From Cladorrhinum sp. PSN259 (taxonomy: Eukaryota > Ascomycota > Sordariomycetes > Sordariales > Podosporaceae): a stretch of DNA of 64,000 nucleotides. The stretch spans positions 124,001-188,000 of the forward strand of contig MU867067.1 in the NCBI GenBank assembly GCA_033725935.1. The letters run 5' to 3'. The notes beneath the pieces are model-generated. The model was not told where the DNA came from, searched no databases, and saw only the letters and a program-made list of their open reading frames with translations. The translations under genes were made by a program, and so were the position numbers. Below, one piece after another: positions 56,601 to 64,000 of the stretch (positions within the stretch are counted from its first letter, which is position 1; every line of letters begins with the position of its first letter).

Positions 56601-57354
56601 CATTCGACTCAACCAAGTGCCGTCTTTCTCGCCTGATCCCAGCCGTTTCTAAAGCATTCCTGGCTTTCCATCCATGGATATGTGTCCAACAAGATCTTGA
56701 AAAGTGGACAGATGGCCAAGAGGGTGTCCAAAAATGTGTGTGCCACTGTTGCGGATGCAGGGTTGGGCTAGCCTCACAGCAGGTATGACATGCCACCGAG
56801 TGACTGGGCGAAGGGAAAGCCCAATCATACAAATACCCTCAAATGACATAATTGCGCTCGTCACCGAGAAACGAAGTATAATGCGCCATATCGCATCGTG
56901 TGTTGATGGTAGTGGAAGATTGGGTAGATTGTCGATGGAGCAGGCAAGATCAGCTGTCATGGAAACATGGACACCACGTTCCGATACTACCACCGAGGAA
57001 ACATATCGTCACCTCGCATCTGATAATAATATGTGTTTCATCGGCAATGGCGGGTGCTGCATTTGGTGCAATTCCACTCTTGAACGGACATTGGTGACGA
57101 TGCTCTGCCAAGGACCCCATATCGAAGCCAAACCTCAAAACGGGAGGTCGTAGTGGTGGCCCAAGGAGCGTTGGGGGTCTTGCTCTTCTCCATTGACGAA
57201 TCGCGAGTGTGGGTTTTTGTCAAACCATGGATGTCCTTGTCGGCTTGGCTTACAGGGCCTAGGTTGGGCTTGGGATTTCTGGGCAATATCGGCCGACTGC
57301 CAGCAGAAAACTGGGGATGCATTTCCCTTGATCCCAGCCCACTGCGTTTTGCTG

Positions 57355-57381
57355 TTGTTGTTGTTGTTGTTGTTGTTGTTG
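57355..57381. repeat. (TTG)9 microsatellite
   Basis: Nine TTG triplets lie in tandem in the gene desert. Confidence 0.93.
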
Positions 57382-59636
57382 TGACATATATTGTTGATAA
57401 TGATGATTTTGACAACAATTCTTCGACGTGCCGTTCTTGTACGGCTCGCAAAACGCACAGACGAGGCGGGTTGAAAACCAGAAACACAACAGGGTCTGCC
57501 CAGAAGTGCACTAAGAGACGATGATATGCTAAGGGTCTGCCTGTAATTTTGGTCCGTCGCCACTTGTCCCAACGCATGAGGACTTAATCACCGGTCCGCC
57601 GGGCCCTAACGAATATCCCCCCAAGTTGGCCGAGCCGAAGTAAACAAACCGGTGCCGCAGGGCCGGAAACAAAGTCATTCTGGGAATAACATTCTTTGTC
57701 AGGCTGAGACATTGAAGAGATTGTCGTCGAGAAAACCGGATGCCGGCTACACGGAAGTTAAGGTGATGGCAAGATCATCAACAATCCCCGCCAGCAGTCC
57801 TCTGCTCCATGCCCAAACCATCTTGTATCTGCAGGATACTGGTGGCTGATTTGTTGATCTGCCGCGCAGCCAAGGTTCCATTTCAGCTCACCCGGCTCCG
57901 TACAGTGAAGAACACTGTGATCCCTGGCTTTACCAGGGAGCCTGTCCGTTTATCGGCATGGTTCCGGATGAAGCCGTATCAGCCGCTGTCTGTATTATCG
58001 CGGGGTTTTCTTGACCAGACTTTTTGACTTTGTAGAACCTCACTTTTTCCTCGACGAGTAGTTCACCGCTCCTGTGATTAGAGGCAGCCGAGTGTTCGTA
58101 TCATTAAGCACGCCGCAGCTGTACTGGAAGTGGGCGCCGGAGTGGCTGCACCCACCACACCATCTTTGACGGGAGGTCGCCCTTTGCCTGACCATTCACG
58201 AGTCGCATTCGACCGCATTGGTTTCTGAGACATGCACCGTCCTGCGGAAGCGCTGCGAGCACTACTCACTACTGCATCGGCCTGGGCAGCCGTCATTGGC
58301 CCGAAAGAAAGTTGCAATGCAGTCTGCGGTCTAGTGTGCGGTCTACACGCTCTCCGACTTCCACAGAATTCCATGGTGCACGTCTTGTGTCTATGTTTCC
58401 TGTGATGCTGTCGAAACACCTCGTCCAGGAATGATTTTGTTTCCAAGGTCCTCGGTGCTCGGGAGCGACAGGGGGAGGTGATCCCCGGTGGTGGGTAGCG
58501 GATGTGGTGGTGGTGCCCGTGTGGGTGGTGGGTGGTCGTCGAGGAAACAACGGAAGCGAAATGACGGTGAGGGAGGGATTCACAAGCGTTGCTCCCGTTC
58601 GTAGGTTCAATTTCATGCCTGATTCAGCCAGATGCACATCAGAGAGGCACGGGTATTTGGCACCGCGGCAGAGGACCGAAACACCTCGAGCCTGCCTTGG
58701 GCGTGATTGATCTCCAGGTGGGAGGATTTGACCCATACCGGTCACTCGGCCGATGATCAAGACCCTCCTCAAGTCGTTATCCCCATGAAGGGGGATTGCC
58801 CCCATCCCTGTTCGAACAGTGCGTGGAAATGCTTGACCACGGACCAGGGGAAAGAAAACCTATCAGGCGATGTGTGGGTGAAAGTGTGGAATCGACAGCG
58901 AAAATGGGTCAAAATTGGGTGAAATGGCATTTTTTTGTTCATCTTGCAGCAGGCTGCCACCCCGCCCCAGCATGTCAACGATACCCACTAGGCGCCACTG
59001 ATGCTGCAAGTAGCGCCCTTAGGCTTCACGCAGTGCCGCCAATCTGGAGTCCCCTACCCAGGCACCCCCCCTGGACGTGCAGCGACGACCTTGATTTGTA
59101 TTTTAATTTCAGTGGCCGCCCCATCACCACCCAAAAAGACCCTTCTTTTTTCCCCTTCTGCTCTTTTCTCTCGCAGGTGGTTTGCGACGGGAAGACGTAG
59201 CATCATCCAGCGCGACAACAAGTCGAACAGAGCTGGAAGAGCTCGTTGTGGTTGTGTTTCCTTCTTCTTCTCCCTCCTCCTTCCATCCATCATCCATCCC
59301 CTCCGACCCCGACTCCGCCATCTCACCTGTCGAGGCCCCGGCCCCATCCACAACCAGCCGTCGTTTTTAGGTTCTTGCATCCTATTCTCTCTTCCCCGCA
59401 CCCGCGTCAACTCGACCTGCTGCCCGAGCTCGCTTTTGGCACGGTCGGTTCACCGTCCACGGCCTACATCCAACAATCTGGGTCGATCATTTGTGGCCGC
59501 ACCCGAGCATCGAGGATTTTGATTCATTTTTTGATTAGATTTGGTAAGTGCACAGAAACATTTCTTCACCTTATTTTGGCTTTCTGCGCTTTGCAAGTTT
59601 TGTGTTGTGTTGCGTTTTCTCTTTCTTGAGGCGATC

Positions 59637-59639
59637 GTG

Positions 59640-59674
<35 letters not shown>

Positions 59675-59677
59675 GTA
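59637..59677. repeat. GT-rich dinucleotide repeat
   Basis: About 40 bp of GT dinucleotides with a single GTTT interruption lies about 1.2 kb before the LRR start codon. Confidence 0.92.
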
Positions 59678-60868
59678 TCCGGCCTGCCAGCATCTACTAC
59701 CAACCGCTATAAGCCGCCATCCGTCGACCAAGGATCTCCAGTATCACCCAGCACCTGCGCCTACCTAGCAACAACAATGGACTCATTCCCGGGGTCTTGT
59801 GCTGCAGTTGCAAGCAGGCACAGAAAACATGGTTTTTTGATACATCGCAATCCGGTGACTCGCGGCGCCAACCTCAGCAGTCAGCGGGAGCATCACGCGT
59901 GACCCGTGGTCCATTCCTCACCGTCGCTTGCCCCGGTGTTGTAGTGCTGCGTGTGCGGCCCTGCTGCGCAAGGTGCCCTGCTGAGCCCGGCCCCCCGGTA
60001 CCTCGGAACCTGGACGACGTATATCACCATGTCAACAAAAACTTGGAAGCCTGCGCAACATCGCAACATGGGACAGCGGATGCGAAGGGAAAATCGTGTG
60101 CCAACGTTTGGCCTGTATGAAACGGGTCGTTGGTCTTGAAACCTCGGATGGCCCGTTGACCTTTGGGACCAACACGACGACCACGAAGAGACCGTCAAAC
60201 CTTCTTGCCAACCGCCGCCAATCCACACCACCTTCACCTTATATTACGCGCCACACAGCCGCTGCCAGCCCCTCCCCCGCAGCACCGTGACCCATCAATT
60301 TCGAACTTTTGCAACGACTTGTCAACCGGTCTGGCCGACTGACCACCACCTAAATTGTACCTGCCACTATACCGCCTACTGTCTGTTCTGCGCGAAAAGC
60401 CCGCCTCTTGTCCCTATCAGATCAACCACAACCACACCCATCCATCCGAGAACCGAGTATCAAACCTACCGAGAATCGACTATCTAATCTTCTGCTGCGC
60501 TCTATTGCTGGAATGGTTTTTCGCTGGCAGGCTGGCCAACCACGATACCACTAATTTGCCAACTGGATACATACACACAAATACACAACTAGGGACTGGG
60601 CTGTCCATCTGAGTTCTCGTTCACCGAGAACACAGACACAGCATTCCGTGCGCTGTGACGAATCGACAGACTAACATATGACACTGGGCAGGCTGCTGTT
60701 CCGCCTTTGCCACAACAACTTCCATATCTACTGCGCCGCCAGGCTGTAATAAGACTCTTTGACCCAGGCTGCCGAAAAGCGTTTGGTTCAAGTCGAGTTT
60801 CTAATTCTTCAGATATTCGCTCCTTTTCAACACCACACCCTCATGCATTCATATTGATGCTCCTAACA

Positions 60869-63487
60869 ATGGACTCGGAAGACGGGGAGTTTTTCGTCAA
60901 GGTACGTGTCCGTCCTTTGTCTCCTGCAATTTGCCGCTCCTGCAGCTCACTGACCCGGTCTTCTATCAAACAGCAACTGGCGACGTTTGTGCGGACCCAC
61001 GAGAAGGCTCTCGCAAATGCACTTCAGTTTAAGAGACAGAATACGCCTCGCCATGGCCCCTCACAAAGCGTCTCGTCTGTCACACCAGTATCTGTTACTC
61101 CGACCTCGCCTTCGGTGCCAGAACGGCCCGCAACATCGGCATCTGCATCTACGTCAAGCACGCTTGCTGCTGCCTTCTCGCTCGGTTCCCTGAATTTCAC
61201 ATCTCACAGCGTAAAGTCAGCCAAGTTGGCACTCACCCCTCACCATTTGTTTTATTTGCTGTCGCGTTTCGAGGAGCTTAGTATTCCTGTTGGACCTATG
61301 AAGATTCGTCTAGAGAACTTGCACGATGCCTCGGCAAACTATGTGTCCTTTTTGGGACAGACTCAGCGATCCAAGAGCTGTGGCTCCGATGTCGGCTCTG
61401 TCCGCTCCGTCTCCAGCATAAGAAGCGTCATGTCGGGAATGTCGGCACTTTGGGCCAGCTTCGGAATCGGTTCCAGTATATCCGCCGCTCGGACCGAGAG
61501 ACAGAAGGCTGCGATACAGGCCGACCTCAAGTATCTCTACTCAGCCTTCACCAAAATTCCTTGCTTGAGGTTGGCCCCAGACTGGCGTGCTCGCCTCATC
61601 AGGGGGTATGAAGAATTTCCCTTCGACTCGGCCGTTCCGCTCTATGTGTTCAAGAATGTCCAGGCGCTCGAGGTGAGCGACATCGATTTTAGGCAGTTCT
61701 TTGGTTGGGACAAGCTCTCCGAGCAGCTTCGATCCCTTACGCTCAAACGTGCCAGCCTTGATGATCCGGCAGATATTTTGATTGATATTGTTTTGGACGA
61801 CATGGACAAGCGACGTCGCCGTACCTCCAAAAGTCAGTCATCCCCCACCACACAATGGACCGGGGCCGTCAACAGCCCCCGGAGAAGCCCAACAGTCTCC
61901 AACATTGAGCTTACCAAGTCCCTTTCAGCCCCAGGATCACCAGATGCACGAAAGTCGACAACCGACCTGCCCGTTGGCTCTCTGAGCAGTGACAATGGGG
62001 ATGGATATATCCCCACGGATAGCAGGAGACCGTCTATTGTCAGGATTGATAGTGACGAGCTTAAATCATCGGGCAAGGACGCGCGCCCTCGAAGTCACTC
62101 GCCTCGCAGGCCTAATAGCTCTAGGACTGGGTCGGCCAATGTTCGCGGTTCATACAAGATCCGAAGATCCGGATCTGGGAGCTCCCACTCGAGTCTGTCG
62201 GACTCGTGGCACAATGGTCGGGGTAGCTCGTCGAACCTCCTAGCCATGGGCATTCTCCCATCTTCGAAGTGGCGCTTCCTCAAGCACCTGAGTTTGGCGG
62301 ACAATTCTCTAACCACGATCCGGGCACCAAGCTTGGCGCCACTCTCGAACACCCTCCACTCCTTGGATCTCTCATCCAACCTTTTCACACAGATCCCGGA
62401 CAGCCTTGCCACCTTGACTGCCTTGCGTGCCCTCAACCTCGCCCACTGCATGATTGATTCGCTGCATTCGCTCACACGCAACCCATTACCAGCCATCACT
62501 GCTCTCAATATGAGGGCAAATCGTCTGCAGTCACTTGCAGGCGTTGAGAAGCTTTTTCCTCTCGAGAGACTTGATTTGCGAGACAACCGGCTCACAGATC
62601 CAATGGAGTTGGCCAGGCTGACTGGTCTCCCCGAAATTCGTGAGGTTTATGTAGAGGGTAATCCCTTTACTCGCACTCATCGTGACTATCGTGTCACGAT
62701 TTTTAACCTTTTCCGGAAAACCCCCGGTTATACAGAGGATATCACCATCGATGGTACTGGACCCAGCTACACCGAAAAGCGATACTTGGTGGAGCGCGTT
62801 GCTGAGCCACCTGCGGTGCCGGTTGTCAAGCCTCCGGTCCCAGAGCTCCCTGCCGTCGATGTGAGCAAGCCGGCGATCATCTATGAATCCCTGCCAAAGG
62901 AAGCCGCTGTCCTGCGGAAAGATAGACCTGTACCAAAGACTGCTTCAAGCGAGGTCAGCACTAGCTCTACACGGCGTCGCCGGGCTCCTAAGCGTCGTAT
63001 CGTTGATCTGGCAACAAACGAGGTCGCAACCTCGCAACCAAAGCCAGTTGAACATATTGAGCCTCGTCCCATAAAACCTGTGGATTCTGATTCCGAGCAC
63101 AACTATCTTACATCTCAGCGACCAGATTTACAACGACCAGTACACAGCGTTCTAGGAGAGAGCCCGCTCGACACCACACAGATCCATGATCAGGAGGTCC
63201 CAAGGATAGACACGACAGTCATTCCACACCTTCCTCCTGTTTATGGTTCTTCTCCGGAGAACGATGGCGACTGGGACGTTGAAGGTGAGATCTACCGCCA
63301 AAAGATCGAGACGCTTCGTGATAAAGTCGGAAGCGGCTACTTGAGCGTGCTAAGCGAGGAGGGCTGGGATCCTGTGTCACGTCCACCAGGTTATCATGAA
63401 TCAGATTATCACGAAACAACCAGGTTCGGGGCCGCACCCCGAGCTGCAAGCGTTCAACCAATTCATAGTGGTCGAACGCTTGGGTGA
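60869..63487 (+). CDS. Leucine-rich-repeat protein (nischarin/STK11IP-like, S. pombe SPAC926.06c type), two exons, 848 aa
   Basis: Exons are 60869-60901 and 60974-63487. The 72 bp intron has a CTGAC site and, unusually, stays in frame with no stop. Exon 1 encodes MDSEDGEFFVK. An ATG at 60857 is also in frame, but the ATG at 60869 has the better ACAATGG context. A conserved N-terminal helical domain (about 15-310) includes FVRTHEKALANALQFKRQ, LTPHHLFYLLSRFEELSIPV, LKYLYSAFTKIPCLRLAPDW and FKNVQALEVSDIDFRQFFGW. A Ser-rich disordered stretch follows (about 310-435). Leucine-rich repeats run from about 444 to 590 (LKHLSLADNSLTTI, LHSLDLSSNLFTQIPDSL, LERLDLRDNRL), with the LRR cap VYVEGNPFTRTHRDYRVTIF. 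The C-terminus is disordered, with a basic RRRRAPKRRIVD patch. Function is not established; the shape suggests a scaffold. Confidence 0.86.
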   Translation: MDSEDGEFFVKVRVRPLSPAICRSCSSLTRSSIKQQLATFVRTHEKALANALQFKRQNTPRHGPSQSVSSVTPVSVTPTSPSVPERPATSASASTSSTLAAAFSLGSLNFTSHSVKSAKLALTPHHLFYLLSRFEELSIPVGPMKIRLENLHDASANYVSFLGQTQRSKSCGSDVGSVRSVSSIRSVMSGMSALWASFGIGSSISAARTERQKAAIQADLKYLYSAFTKIPCLRLAPDWRARLIRGYEEFPFDSAVPLYVFKNVQALEVSDIDFRQFFGWDKLSEQLRSLTLKRASLDDPADILIDIVLDDMDKRRRRTSKSQSSPTTQWTGAVNSPRRSPTVSNIELTKSLSAPGSPDARKSTTDLPVGSLSSDNGDGYIPTDSRRPSIVRIDSDELKSSGKDARPRSHSPRRPNSSRTGSANVRGSYKIRRSGSGSSHSSLSDSWHNGRGSSSNLLAMGILPSSKWRFLKHLSLADNSLTTIRAPSLAPLSNTLHSLDLSSNLFTQIPDSLATLTALRALNLAHCMIDSLHSLTRNPLPAITALNMRANRLQSLAGVEKLFPLERLDLRDNRLTDPMELARLTGLPEIREVYVEGNPFTRTHRDYRVTIFNLFRKTPGYTEDITIDGTGPSYTEKRYLVERVAEPPAVPVVKPPVPELPAVDVSKPAIIYESLPKEAAVLRKDRPVPKTASSEVSTSSTRRRRAPKRRIVDLATNEVATSQPKPVEHIEPRPIKPVDSDSEHNYLTSQRPDLQRPVHSVLGESPLDTTQIHDQEVPRIDTTVIPHLPPVYGSSPENDGDWDVEGEIYRQKIETLRDKVGSGYLSVLSEEGWDPVSRPPGYHESDYHETTRFGAAPRAASVQPIHSGRTLG

Positions 63488-64000
63488 ATAGTGAAGAAAC
63501 TGAGGAAAGGGAAATGGATGGATTCTTATATTTTATCATCTTATTATATGATACCCCGCCATTTGTTTACATGGCAAAACAGAGTGAAGAAGGAGAGAGA
63601 GACAGAAGGATGGATGGATATCAGAAGAAGAAAGTATGTGTAAGCTATTACAGGGAAAGTTGGCAACACAACGTGGATGGTGTGGAATTTTGTTGGCTTT
63701 TTTTTTTAATGGGTTGGAGTTGGTTGCTCAAGAAGCTGGATTTTACCAACGCAATCCACACACATACACAGTTTTTGATGACGAGATGAAAGACAAAAGC
63801 AACACTATGAAGAATTTTTATTATTCCAGCCTTTTCCGACTCCGTTCTGCTTCTGTTTTCCTGTTCTAAGGTCAAATTGTGGGAATGCGAAGTTTCTGCT
63901 TCAAACACTCCGTGTTTTTCTTTTCGGACTGGGCATGTTTTTTTGTGTCTTTTTTGGTGTCTTTCCCATTGGAGCATAGCGTATTGGTGTTTTGATTTCT
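63488..64000. other. 3' flank of the LRR gene
   Basis: This is T- and A-rich DNA that fits a 3' UTR. Short frames (63484-63977, both strands) are low-complexity and show no domain. The window ends before the next gene. Confidence 0.6.

Larger units (their letters stand above)
50059..60868. other. Gene desert of about 10.8 kb upstream of the LRR gene
   Basis: No protein or RNA gene is supported on either strand. Frames are short, low-complexity or start at non-ATG codons. Content seen: a three-copy 42 bp tandem repeat (51729-51854), ATGT tetramers at about 52622-52636, a T23 run (53110-53132), (GT)11 at 53587-53608, C runs near 53718 and 54285, a 19-bp perfect palindrome GAGAGATATGATATCTCTC near 54186-54204, CGT triplets at about 54622-54645, (TTG)9 at 57355-57381 and a GT-rich run at 59637-59677. 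From about 58900 on the DNA resembles a pyrimidine-rich leader of the LRR gene. Confidence 0.55.

Noticed and set aside
53587..59677. GT, TTG and homopolymer arrays considered as CRISPR or telomere-like repeats
   Set aside because: They are simple microsatellites without spacers, and the units do not match the TTAGGG telomere repeat of filamentous fungi.

Overview
The window reads as nuclear DNA of a filamentous ascomycete, most likely a sordariomycete of the Neurospora/Sordaria/Podospora type. Evidence: short spliceosomal introns (mostly 49-79 bp) with GTAAGT-like donors and CTGAC/CTAAC branch sites, long low-complexity intergenic DNA, and proteins typical of the group (SNF21-type remodeler, Zn2Cys6 regulator, OPT transporter, intradiol dioxygenase). 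I rebuilt 15 protein genes exon by exon, plus one tRNA-Val(AAC). There is no sign of a prokaryotic, viral or plasmid origin.

Layout. 0-24 kb is dense housekeeping DNA, all on the + strand: the giant FMP27/Hobbit lipid-transfer protein (868-10059), COP9 signalosome CSN5 (10818-12060), a PhyH-like dioxygenase (13073-14104), a WDR70-like WD40 protein (14446-16200), the SNF21/STH1 ATPase (17056-21632) and ribosomal protein uL1 (22544-23318). 24-31 kb holds two mitochondrial genes on the minus strand, the bc1 assembly chaperone CBP3 and the ketoacyl-ACP synthase CEM1. The tRNA lies between them, and a five-exon oligopeptide transporter (27708-30605) diverges from CEM1. 30.6-35.5 kb is non-coding and contains a previously unremarked foldback of about 430 bp. 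35.5-46.7 kb is accessory in character: an intradiol dioxygenase, a convergent Zn2Cys6 regulator, a 4.1 kb gap and a family III CoA-transferase. 47-50 kb holds a divergent pair for mitochondrial proteins, a two-helix membrane protein and the PDH component PDX1. 50.1-60.9 kb is a gene desert of about 10.8 kb rich in microsatellites. The window ends with a leucine-rich-repeat protein (60869-63487).

How genes may work together. CBP3, CEM1, the two-helix membrane protein and PDX1 all act in mitochondria. CEM1 belongs to the pathway that makes the lipoate precursor, and PDX1 carries a lipoyl lysine; this is a functional link, not an operon. The dioxygenase, regulator and CoA-transferase could form a loose aromatic-catabolism locus, but that is inference.

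I found no CRISPR array, rRNA, intact transposon or secondary-metabolite megasynthase. No clearly new multi-gene system is visible. The most unusual objects are the foldback element, the zinc cluster split by a 623 bp intron, and the 4-nt first exon of CSN5.
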